64,000 nt of DNA. It comes from Tetmemena sp. SeJ-2015. Taxonomy: Eukaryota > Ciliophora > Spirotrichea > Sporadotrichida > Oxytrichidae. The notes under the pieces are model-generated. The model searched no databases and had not been told where the DNA came from. It saw only the letters and a program-made list of their open reading frames with translations. Both the position numbers and the translations under genes were made by a program. Of the stretch, positions 49,873 through 60,292 are shown piece after piece. Positions within the stretch are counted from its first letter, which is position 1. Every line of letters starts with the position of its first letter. Where the stretch lies: positions 62,001 to 126,000 of the forward strand of contig JAJKFJ010021977.1 of assembly GCA_027382625.1 (NCBI GenBank). The letters are read 5' to 3'.

Positions 49873-50053
49873 GTTTAGGCTTTGGTAGGAAATTATGTTC
49901 AACTAAGTGGAATCTTTTATAGAGAAATCTGCTGCTGCTAAAGTTATTCTACTTTTGAATAGAAGAGCTCCTTCCTATTTAATCAGTATTAATATTTTAT
50001 AGTTTATTATTAATTAATAGTTTTCGTACATTGAATCACCATCATCAGAGCAC

Positions 50054-50810
50054 ATGGAAAGCAGTAATGGTCTCTAGAATGTGAATGTCTAAGAAGTAAG
50101 GCAAAAGATTGGGTCTAAAAAAGAGCTCTATGACTTCCTCACTTAAGAATGCAACGCTTATCTTCCAAAAATAACTTGTACAAATGTATATTTTCTTAAG
50201 TCCATAATAGATGGAAGTAAAAATGTAAATTACCTTTTGAGCTTATTCTTGTTTAGTACATTAAACGAAGTCAAGTAGTTGTCTCTGCAATTCCTTAAAT
50301 TGAGGGTTTAACTGCTGATGATTTTATTTCTTATGCATCTAGAAGCTAGAATCATCTGAGCTATCTCCCTGATTAATGCGATTGGCTTCATTTAGATAAG
50401 AGATGGATTTGCGATGTCCTAATGACTCTGGATAGGGATGGAGTTAGTCGAATGGTCTAAAATGCTAAGCAGCAGAGGAAGGAAAGGTTTGATAAATCTA
50501 ACAACTCATTGATATAAATGAAACCAGAGTTCGTGCAAGCCTTAAATAACACTCTCATGTTCAGCTGTAAATATATCGTCTTTTCATTTTATTTTAAGAA
50601 CAAAAGGGGAGATCAGCTTTTCTTCTTAAGCCAGGAGCTCAAAGGAAAAGAAAGTAAAATCAGATTGAAGAGGTAAAAGAAGAGGAGATCCAATTAAACT
50701 CTTCGAAGCAAAAGTATCTCGAGTAAAATAAAAGAATCAGACAAGAGGTCAAAGACCTATAAGACTAAGTAGAGGAATTGCACGACTACAAAAATTTGGT
50801 AATGCAACTT
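50054..50810 (+). CDS. Unrecognised protein with ordered core and coiled-coil end
   Basis: ATG 50054 (MESSNGLQNVNVQEVRQKI). Exons are joined by introns at about 50225-50258 and 50568-50600. The core reads YIKRSQVVVSAIPQIEGLTA, DDFISYASRSQNHLSYLPDQ and DWLHLDKRWICDVLMTLDRD followed by GVSRMVQNAKQQRKERFDK, then a basic stretch KPGAQRKRKQNQIEEVKEEE and the coiled-coil-like QEVKDLQDQVEELHDYKN. It runs into poor-quality sequence at about 50815, so the 3' end is lost. The Trp/Leu/Asp-rich core looks conserved, but I cannot name the family. Confidence 0.55.
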
Positions 50811-50815
50811 CAATT

Positions 50816-51200
50816 TTTAATTTTTTAAAGGGGGGAACCCTTTTTTAACTCCGTTTCCAAAATAAAAACTAAAGGATGGTTTTAGGTTTAATTTTGGGAA
50901 AATTTTTTAAGTTTAAAAGTTTTAAATTTTTAAGTTAAGTTCAAATTGTGCCTTGATTATTCGAGGGTTTTTAAGAGTGTTTTTAAAAACCCCCACCTCG
51001 CTTTATATTCCGGGGCTCTTGGCTATATCCTTGTACTCTTTTCTGCAAAATGCTTTTGCCCGCAGGAAAACCTTAAAAGGGAAATTTAACTACATTTTTT
51101 CTAACAGTCTCTTTGCCTTCTTATTTATGGGAAACGACCAAAAATTTTTTAAGAAGGGTGGGAAACGCATCACTTTTCTTGAGTGTGGTGATCTCCTTTG
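50816..51200. other. Low-quality or corrupted sequence
   Basis: Abrupt change to long homopolymers (TTTTTTAAAGGGGGG and similar), loss of codon pattern in the flanking plus-strand gene, and no coherent frame. The ORF at 50953-51204 looks spurious. The likely cause is poor base calling rather than biology. Confidence 0.65.
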
Positions 51201-51204
51201 TTGA

Positions 51205-54200
51205 CCGTTTTGCATCTCTCTTTTTCTTTTGCAAAGGCATATCCTCTAGGCTGATCTGAGACTGAACTAAATTTGGAAAGGGCTACACTACCTCATTTAG
51301 CTCTTCATTCCTTTTTCCTACAAAGCCTTATCAATAAAAATACAATTAATTACCGATACTCTCAGAAATCTAGATCTCAGTATTCACGCGAGAAAAATCA
51401 GGAGGCTAGGAGAAGCTTGCATTCTTCAAGCATGAGTTGGGATGAGTTTTGTGAAATCTTTCTAACTTCCCACTAAGCGAGGAGTTTGTCTTTTCAAGCT
51501 ATGAACCGTCTGACTTCATTTCTGGTTCCTTAACTTCCTCATCAATCTCGCAGACCAAAGAGGATAAAATATCGACAAGTTTATTGCTCTCTTCAAGTTT
51601 TTGAGGAATAGTTTACGACAAAATTGCCTGAAGTTTAGAAAACTTTATATGGATTTCGTTCTCTAAGAATTCTTAACGGCATTAAATCGCTTATTCCACA
51701 GTATCCTAGGAGCCTGTTATTAAAAGCAAATGCCTCCATTAACCTCTTTTATCTAAGCGGCCTACTCTCCCAACTACCTAAGTCATAGATCTTTTTGAAA
51801 AAATGTCAGCAATAATTAGATACAAGCCTCCATTTGACTCAATTTCTTTAGAAGAGGAAAGATCAGTGCCTCTTCCTTAAAGCTCTGATAAGAGATATAC
51901 TGCGTATCTCTTTTAAGCGTTTTTAACATTAAATTTTCCCTCCATCTAAGCGTCCACTTTGGATCCTTTCAGCCCTTTAAGGCTGAAAAACTCTAGCTCC
52001 TTAAACTTTTTGAAATATGTCTCTATCATCGCGTAGGCACCACCTGCCACAATAATAACTGGAGTTTAGAGAGTTTGTTTCATAGATACTTCGTAGAGAT
52101 ACTTGCAATACTCCTACTAACTGCCATTCATAAGTTTATCTTGGAGATGAACTTTTCTATCGCTAAAAGGGGGCATTTAAAAAGTTGGGGAAATTTTAAA
52201 CCCCACTAAGCTTGAAAGCTAAAGGGCCAGGCCCAAAACTCTTCCTTCCCAATTTAAAGAAGACCCGTAAGTCCCAAAAACTCGATTGAAAGATTTAAAA
52301 AAAGCATATTAGTCGTGGGATTTTTTTAAGCGCTCCCCCCCCAAAAAGAATCCAAACGTATTCATCCAATAATAAGGGAAAAGCAATTAAAAAATCATTT
52401 TTTGGGAGTTTTCTCTCTTTCCCCTTACTTACTCAAAAGTAAGGCTAAGTCAAAAAATAATCCCCCTTTTTTTTTTATCAATTTGGTTTTAGTTAGGGAC
52501 TTAAACCTAATTTTTAAATTTCTAGGACTGAAATCGTTTTTTATTTTCTCAGGGACTAAATAATGCTTTTTCCCATAATAAAAATGGGTTTTTTCAAACC
52601 TTTTTTTTCTAGCGTCATTGCAAGTATAAGGGGGAAAAAAGAGTCTTTCCATTTCCCAAAGCCAAAGTTTAAAAAATGTAAAATGGCCTGCTTTCCCAAA
52701 TTAAAATAAATTAATGCAGGGGCTTTTCAAAAAAATTAATTTAAATCCGAGGGGGGTTTTTCTATTGTAAAAAATATGCTCAGACGGTTTTTGGCCCCTT
52801 TTTCCCCCTAATAAACAAAGCAAAATTTTTAAACTTAATCATTAGCCTTTATTGAGGGGTTTTTGAATCTCCCGATCATTTTGTAGTATTTAAATGACTT
52901 GAGAAGTCCTTAACACTTTTTTGGGTTCCTTTAGAAAATTTTTTTAAAATTAAAAACCCAGAGTTACCATTGATCAAAATCAGCTATTAAATAGGTTTTA
53001 TTTCCTTAAATTCCCCTTTTCAATTTTAAAAACCCTTGTAATTTGGGAAACTTTTACAAATAATTTTCTTTTTATTTTTTACACCCAGTTTTTATTTCTC
53101 TCCTTTAGTTCAAACCCAAAAACTGCGAGATAAAAAGGGTAAAACTGGCTAATCTTTGAAAATCCCATTGCTTTATGAAAATGTCCGATTGATATTTTAT
53201 CATCAGTCAAGATCGCTAAACACCCCGAAAATAGCGCCAAAACTGCACAAAAAATTTTCCCAACTAATTGATTGGTAAAAACTCCGGGAAAAAGCCGGGA
53301 AAACCCCTGATCCTCCCTTTTTTTAAATTTGGGAAAGAATGGCTTATTTGGGATTGGGAAAAGGGATTTGGGAGAAGCCTAATTACTTGAGGATCCACCT
53401 TGTAAGTAGCAAACGTCCCAACCATTAAGGGAATGATACCTATGTTCTTGCTATCTAACAGAGCGAGCTGCTCTTATTATTTAGAAAAAGACTCAACTTA
53501 ATTTATGAAGATGTAGTTAGCGAGTCCTAAAGTTTACTCTGAATTGGGTCGAACTGCTAAAAGAGTCATTGCGTTTTTAAGAAGGTTGTCGTCAATCATT
53601 ATCACCTCATCTCGATAATAGAGTAGGGATTAGACAAATAGCCTAGTTTTAATTTAGAGATCAAGACCAGAGTTTAGATTAAGCTCATGGATAAGTCGAA
53701 ACATTCCGTCATAGAAGTTTGATGAACAAGTTGATTTCAGACTAATCAGAAACTCCAGCAAGCTCTAACTGTTCCTCTTGCACATCACTTCCAAAAATTG
53801 GTATCTATCTGTTGGTTTAAGTAGCATGTATTCTCTCAAGTAATTAGAGGTCACCTCAGAGGATATCTTTGCGCCATAGTTAGCTTGTGGGGTGAGGCTT
53901 GACTGTCCCGAATTTGCTTATGCTTTTGGCTTCTAAAATGGGATATATGACTATGGAAGCTAACTCATATCTAGAATAACTTTTGGGGACTACTCTAACC
54001 TTTGTGTTTAGACTCCTATCACAGACCTAGTAGTGGGCTTGCATGTTTAGTTCAGAACATACTTGCTTATAAATCTGGGTAGGTCTTTTGAGTTTTTTAA
54101 AGGCTTGAATTCCTCAAGCTCTAAGAGAGCATCAATGTCAAAGTCATGTTAGGGTAAAATGAGCTTAGCTTTATCTATGAGCTCGGGGTGCTCGGCCCCT

Positions 54201-54418
54201 TTGTATTCTGGCTTCCTTCCTCTCTTTCTTAGCGTAGTATCCTAGCTTTAAACTGGCTATTTCAAATTCATAGACTCTGTAGTGTCGATTTCTCTGTATT
54301 GCAGGCTGTTTGGCTTAAGAATATCATCAAGCTTCTCTTCTTCTGGTAAAACATCTTGAATTGTTTGTTAAGAGGACAAGTTCGCCTCTAGCTGTTTTTT
54401 TGAATTTGAAGTGCTCAT
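51205..54418 (-). CDS. SecA-like (DEAD/helicase-C) protein, middle lost in poor sequence
   Basis: ATG 54418 (MSTSNSKKQLEANLSSQQT) opens a clean N-terminal part to about 53390 with no known domain: KAKLILPQHDFDIDALLELE, EVTSNYLREYMLLKPTDRYQ, FRLIHELNLNSGLDL. After a corrupted interval the frame reappears at about 52140-51490: QTPVIIVAGGAYAMIETYF, then RYAVYLLSELQGRGTDLSSS, EIESNGGLYLIIADIFSKRS and MTQVVGRVGRLDKRGQWRHL. GRGTD..., GGL(Y/H)LI and Q..GR.GR..G are the helicase motif V/VI region as arranged in SecA-type ATPases. SecA itself is a bacterial or plastid protein translocase; a non-plastid ciliate copy would have a different role. The ATPase N-terminal motifs should lie in the unreadable part. 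Confidence 0.6.
52146..53385. other. Low-quality or corrupted sequence inside the SecA-like gene
   Basis: Expanded homopolymers (runs of C, T, A, G), no continuous frame, and good coding on both sides that should be contiguous (about 52145 and 53390). The ORF at 52425-52652 looks like noise. Confidence 0.65.
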
Positions 54419-54564
54419 CTTAATTAAGGCGGGCTTTTTTCTAATTTAAAATTATTAAGAATAAAGAGGCAGTCTTATTTAAATCTTAATTAATTCTTAA
54501 AGAAAACTCCACAGTCTTAATTCAAAAAGTGAGTAAAAGAGAAGGGATTTGAGCCTTAACTCAG

Positions 54565-55990
54565 CGAATTTTGACGGGTTCAACCCGAGAGATATCGATT
54601 GACTGGGTTTTGTTTCGATCATCATAATGAAGAAATCCAATCTGGAAAATTTGATCCTTGAAACTCTCGCAGCCTCAGTTCACATTCCTAAACTTATACT
54701 TTTTCTTATTTAGGGACTGTTACTTTGGTATAAATTTCAAAATTCCAAGTCCTTCGCTGAAGGTTTAAAATTTATTTGACCCCAAGAGCATGATCTACTT
54801 GGCCCTTATCAGTTAATTCTCAGGAAATCTACTTTTTATGAACAAAGAGTAAAAATCGGTTTGAGATTTTATTAAGAATGGCTAATGATCATACAGCAGC
54901 TTAAACATCACACCAATAAAAATATTGCAGATCATATCTTAAGGAAAGATAATATTTGGATTCAGTAGCTCATATGCTTTATTTCTTCCACGAATTAAAT
55001 ACAAGACAAGCAATAATTCTTGTTCATCCTGGTGAGAGGAAGTTCAAGATTATCAGAAAGACAAGGTTAAATAGACTTATTTAAAAGGTTCAATTCTTAA
55101 ATCCAAATTAAGCGCTTCATCCAAAATCGTAAATTAAATTTGAATATTCACTTTAATTTTCAAAATTTTTACCTTATTCTTATTGTTATAGCTCTAGTTT
55201 AAAGTGCTATTTAAATGCTACTACCCCAGAGTTTTCTACGCAAATTTCAAGTCAATAATGCTTTCATTCTAATTGGAAGAATTCAGCTTAGAATTGTGGC
55301 TATGCGTGTTGTAGCCATCATTACTCAGAGAGTCACTTAAAGTAACTTAGCTGTAAATTAATTTCTGATTATTTCCTAGAGCCGAGTGAACTCTCCCCTA
55401 ATTGCTCTAAGAAACAGGCTGATGAGTGGCTTATGTGCTTGCACTCATCTTTTATTGCAGATAGTTGAGATAGTTGTGCTGTTACTTGAAAATCTATTGA
55501 TTGCTGTTATTATCCTGATTAGGTTGTAAGGAACTATATATTTTCTCATCGTCATCTGAAGCCAAAGACAGTACTTCAACTTTGTTGTAAGCTTTCACTT
55601 TTTCTGAGATGGGAATTTTTCCTTGTTAATAAATTTAATCTATACAAATAGATTAATGAGCTTTATGAGCACTGTTAAATTGAAACTGGTTTTGAATTTA
55701 TTGTTGGGGGTAGCTTGGATGTTCGATTTTCAAATTTGAGTTGAGCTGATGTAATTACTAAGTATCAAATAATTATTCCTGTTCAAGATGCGAGTTATAA
55801 TTATTCTGTTTCCCAAAATTCATAGTCTACTGACTCTCATAGCAGCTCTCTTAATTGTCGAAAGTTGTATACTTATAGCCATTTGAACTCAAACAACTTT
55901 GATTCTTTGAATTTTGAGTCTAGTGCACAGGCGAAAAGGTTTACTTATAGACTGCCTAATTATAAGTGGGCGAGCCTCTTATTAATTCTT
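54565..55990 (-). CDS. Unrecognised protein
   Basis: Minus-strand frame with INKEKIPISEKVKAYNKVEV, LSLASDDDEKIYSSLQP, KMSASTQATHQPVSQSNQ and LKFAQKTLG. A more ordered part (about 55040-54880) reads EQELLLVLYLIRGRNKAYEL, LNPNIIFPQDMICNIFIGVM and FKLLYDHQ. The C-terminal block KFRNVN, an in-frame TGA (54674-54676), then CESFKDQIFQIGFLHYDDRN and SIDISRVEPVKIR ends at a TGA near 54565. The internal TGA is removed if 6 nt between CAG repeats (54670-54672 and 54676-54678) are excised. Start and 5' exons are not resolved. No family was identified. Confidence 0.45.
54670..54678. other. Candidate 6-nt micro-IES, pointer CAG
   Basis: CAG at 54670-54672 and 54676-54678. Excising 6 nt removes an in-frame TGA from the minus-strand gene and gives NVNCESFKDQ. 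Could be chance. Confidence 0.35.
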
Positions 55991-56307
55991 TTTTAGCATT
56001 AAAAAATAAGAAGTAAAAGAACCAATTCTAAAGAATAATAAAGTCTTATGAAATAGAAATGAAAGAAAATTGGTTATCTTAATTTATTTAAGCATGAGTA
56101 GAGGCGCTGTTTTAATTCATCTTTAAATTTATTAAATTATGTGTTATCGTTATAATTTTGTGTAATTAATTCAGTAGGATTAAAGTGGTTACTCCGATTA
56201 TACTCTATCGCATTCTAATCGTGATTAAAGTGAGTGATTCCCTTGTGTATGATTAAGTTTGCAATGATGACTTAATAATTATATCTTTAACTTCACTCAA
56301 AATCATT

Positions 56308-57629
56308 ATGCTTTCCAAAAAGCTAGCCATCGACCACATCCCCCACCTCATCAAAGGAAAGAGAGTCCTCATGAGAGTTGACTTCAACGTTCCCATCAAG
56401 GAGGGCAAGATCAAGGATCTTACCAGAATTCAGGGCGCACTCCCCTCAATCAACTACTGTCTTGAGAATGGAGCTGAGTCTGTTGTTCTCATGAGTCACT
56501 TAGGCAGACCTGATGGCCAGAGAGTAGAGAAGCACTCCCTCAAGCCTGTGCTCCCAGCCCTCGAAGACCTACTCAAGAAAAAGGTACAGTTCCTCGATGA
56601 TTGCGTTGGCTCCGAGGTGGAGAGAGAGTGCAAGTCAGCTTCCAAGGGAAAGGTCATTCTTCTTGAAAACTTGAGATTCCATCTTGCAGAGGAGGGCAAA
56701 GGAGTAATCAATGGAGAGAAGGTTAAGGCAACCAAGGAAGACATTGCTGCTTTCAGAAAGTCACTTACCAGCCTTGGAGAACTCTATGTTAACGATGCCT
56801 TTGGTACTGCTCACAGAGCTCACTCTTCAATGGTAGGAGTTAACGTTGATACCAGAGCTGCTGGCTTCTTGCTCAAGAAGGAGCTTCAGTATTTCTCCAA
56901 GATTCTTGAGACTCCTGAGAGACCCCTCACTGTTGTGATGGGAGGAGCCAAGGTCGCTGATAAGATCCAACTCATCATGAAACTTCTCGAGTTGGCTGAC
57001 GAGTTGATCAATTATGAGTAATATTTTTATCATTGGTGGAGGTATGGCCTTCACCTTCAACAAGGTTCTAGACGGTTCAAACATCGGTAAATCTCTTTTC
57101 GATGAGGAAGGTGCCAAGATTGTTCCAGACATCATTAAAAAGGCCAAGGATAGAGGAGTAAAGATCCACTTGCCAGTTGATGCAGTTGCTGCTGATAAGT
57201 TTGAAGAGTCTGCTGCTACTTAGCTTGTGGACCTCAAGACTGGAGCTATTCCTGACGGATGGATGGGACTTGATATCGGCCCCAAGACTATTGAGCAAAA
57301 CAGCAGAGTTATCTAAAGAGCTCTAAATTATATATACTATAATGATTAACTTTTAATGAGCTAAGACTGTGTTCTGGAACGGACCCCAAGGAGTTTTTGA
57401 AATGGCACCTTTCTCAAAGGGATCTCTATCCATGCTAGACGACATCATTAAGGCTACCTAGAGCGGAGCTACCTCAGTTGCTGGTGGCGGTGATACTGTT
57501 TCTCTCCTTGGAAAGGTCAAGGGAGCAGCTGACAAGTTCTCTCACGTCAGCACTGGAGGTGGTGCATCTCTTGAGCTTCTTGAAGGCAAACAACTTCCAG
57601 GAGTTGTTGCTCTTTCAGACAGACAATGA
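56308..57629 (+). CDS. PGK: Phosphoglycerate kinase, interrupted by two IESs
   Basis: Glycolytic enzyme transferring phosphate from 1,3-bisphosphoglycerate to ADP. ATG 56308; motifs in order: [104 protein letters not shown] and [14 protein letters not shown], ending SDRQ-TGA at 57627-57629. Internal TAG and TAA are Gln. Two AT-rich inserts (22 nt at 57007 and 40 nt at 57318) without splice sites break the frame. Removing them leaves 1260 nt, 420 codons including stop, the normal PGK length. Codon use is C/G-rich, as in RPL17, fitting high expression. Confidence 0.98.
57007..57032. other. IES in PGK (22 nt, pointer ATCA)
   Basis: ATCA at 57007-57010 and 57029-57032. Excision joins ELADELI to IGGGMAFTF, restoring the invariant [11 protein letters not shown] block and the frame. 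Confidence 0.95.
57318..57362. other. IES in PGK (40 nt, pointer GAGCT)
   Basis: GAGCT at 57318-57322 and 57358-57362. Excision yields [17 protein letters not shown] in frame. The 35-nt spacer is nearly all A/T and lacks GT-AG ends. Confidence 0.95.
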
Positions 57630-57768
57630 TTATGATGCTTTTCATTAACCTAAAGGGAGAAGATAGTTTGTTTGGCAAAATCTTATTGCAAAGAGGATTG
57701 AGATCATTCTCTTGAGATATTTATTTAAATCTTTCATACTCATTATGATGATATTCTGGATCTTAAAA

Positions 57769-59890
57769 TCAGATACTTACCATGAGTACTTCATTAGAGA
57801 CTGAGAGATCTATAGGGCTCTTGCCTTCCTTATTTTTGGCAAATAGAGTTGGATGCTTTGTCAAAAAAGAATCGAAGGCAGTCATGATGACCGTACTCTG
57901 CACAGAAATGAGCTGGTGTGTTTCCATCAACATCCTTAGCATTTGTATCAGAGCCTGCTGAAACTAAAGTCTAGACAACTCCCAGATTTCCTCTGATGCA
58001 GGCTATATGCAAGGGAGTTCTCATACTCTTCGTTTAATTTTTTCAGTAAATTCAAATCAATTTATTTAGTTTTGCATTCAAGACTTGCACCTTACTGAAT
58101 TAGTATTTCAACGATGTGGGTGTGGCCTTCGCTCGCAGCGACATGCAGAGGAGTCCATCCGTCTGAATTAGTACAATTAATTTGGATTTGAGTCTACTGA
58201 GGATTGAACGATTTAATTATATTCATGATTCCCAATTAGTCACCTACTTCAGCAGCTGCCCATAATTGTCTTGCGATATCCTTAATTTGAGACGATAGTT
58301 TCTGAGTTGTCTCATTTTTGGAAAAGTACTCTTGCTTGGTTGCTTAAGGCTGCTCGATTCTTTGAGGTTGTTGATAATTTCCTGCGATGTTGTTATCTGA
58401 GCTATTAGAGTAATTACTCTTCCTTAGATTATTTTTGGATGGGTTGATTTAAAGAGTAGCCTGAGTTTAATTGCATACACTGCTGTCTTCCTCGTTGTCA
58501 CTGAAGAATTTATCCATCTTCTGTACGTTGTTTATTGGTGATGAGATTACATTCTAAGGTTAATTTACCTAGTAAACATTTTGGTGGGCACTACCTACTC
58601 TTTATCCGGAGCCTATGCTTTTTTAAGTTAAGTTGGGCTGGTAACTTTGCCTTTTCTAGCTAAAAATGTTGGAGTTCTTCCCATTTTAATAATAATTAAG
58701 ACGTGGGGGACAGGATTTGAGGGGCGTGAATGGAAGTGGATTTCTCCTTCAGCGAGTCTCGCTTTCCTATTTGTTGGGTAGTGTTGAATTGTGCTTGCTT
58801 GAGGCTTAAGTCTTCATCAAAGCCATTTCTTGATCTTTTGGAGGCGTTTAGCTGTTAATTATTTTATAAAACTCTCTGATTTTACTAAATTATTTCATAG
58901 TAGTTGTTAACTTGACGAGACACAGATCCTATGTTCGAATTCTGATTTTGTAAGTTGCTCGCGCTTGCTTACCAACATAAAATAATAAACTTATTAACTT
59001 GCTTCAGCTTATTTCCTAGTGCCACTGAGCGTGCTCTGTCTATTAAAGTTTCTCTCAAGTGTTTGATTTAGCTGTCCCTGGTGAGGCAAGTGGTTTGATG
59101 TGAAGGCATTTAAGTGATTGAGATTAGTCTGGTTGAGATGAGTCTAAATATTATTATTAATGTTTACTCTTCCAATCGGCTGTTGCCCTTGGTGAAGCAT
59201 ATAATCTTGATGGAATTGCGCAGGATTTTTGGCAATGGCCACCTTCTTTTACGATCCATTGCTCTGATTTGACTTGTTCAACAGTTTTCCCACCTTTGAG
59301 TTTTGCTCTTGGCTGGTCCTCCTTTGAATGAAATTTTTGAGATTGGCGGAGGGATCCATCTAATTGGTTGTAAATTATTTAGGTTTGGCATTTGCGTATG
59401 TTAAATCTTTCATATTTTATAATTAGTTGGAGAGATTAACTTGCTGACTGTTGCCGAATGCATTTGGAAAGATGATCTTGTTCTGGATGGCGTTGTTTGC
59501 TAGGTTCTTGGTGGAGGAGGGAGTTTTCTTAATTTCCTGGGAGAGCATCATGTAAATAGAGAATAAGTAAATATAATTTTGGTTTTGTGATTTAAGGTTG
59601 TGGAGGTTGGGGACTTCAACAGTGTGATTATTCTCGTTGTTTATCGAAATGTACTCGTTATTTTTGGCGCCTCCCTGAACAAACATTTTCCCCTGCCCAA
59701 TTGCTATCTTGTGATTCTTGGGGGAGTTCGAATAGGCTCCTACGCGGTGCTGTGTTCCTAAATTAAGAGAATAAAAGTTAAGATATAAATTTTCATCAAT
59801 TGAATTTTTTTGTATTCTTTGGTGGGTAGAGATGTTATTCTACAAATAAGCCCCATTTGTATTGTTCAGCTGCTACTTTTAAGAAATCAT
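57769..59890 (-). CDS. Ankyrin-repeat protein with Q/N-rich N-terminus
   Basis: Likely protein-interaction scaffold. ATG 59890 (MISQKQQLNNTNGAYLQNN); an intron or IES at about 59810-59760; then HRVGAYSNSPKNHKIAIGQG and a long Gln/Asn/Ser-rich stretch to about 58300. The C-terminal part has ankyrin repeats: SDGWTPLHVAASEGHTHIVE (about 58160-58100), RTPLHIACIRGNLGVVQTLV (about 58020), DVDGNTPAHFCAEYGHHDCL (about 57940) and NKEGKSPIDLSVSNEVLM, ending at TGA 57769-57771. A spacer with a frame change at about 58030-58080 and a one-T slip at about 57880 are needed. No catalytic domain is seen. Confidence 0.8.
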
Positions 59891-60292
59891 TTGAAGATTT
59901 GACTTTATCGGCTTCACATACCGATTATTATAAAATGAGATAAAGTATTTTATATTTATTATTTGCTTGTGGACTTGTGGAAGTGCCAGCATAGTGAGGC
60001 TTGAATTTGGAGACGACATTGCCATGAGACTAGCGTTTGGAGGAGCCAATCATCTACTAGGCAAGAGGGTAGTGAGAGGCCAATTGCTAGGTGTGCTGGG
60101 AAGTGTAGAGCTAGTTGTTACTGTTATTAAAGTTTGCACTCATATTACTAGAAAATATTCAATAATTTTACATTTCCCTCTCCAAATTCTCATCAATTAT
60201 TCCCACTCCATCTCATATCTAAATGAATATGCAAATAAGGTAATAATATAGATTTATAATATGAAATTGTATAATTATTTATAAATTAAATT

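Noticed and set aside
50953..51204. 83-aa plus-strand ORF
   Set aside because: Lies in the corrupted homopolymer-rich block; codon pattern is noise.
52338..52346. CCCCAAAA-like string suggestive of Oxytricha telomere repeat or TBE end
   Set aside because: Single occurrence as part of a long C-run in the corrupted block; no tandem C4A4 array anywhere in the window.
52425..52652. 75-aa minus-strand ORF
   Set aside because: Same reason: inside low-quality sequence, Lys/Phe-rich from A/T homopolymers.
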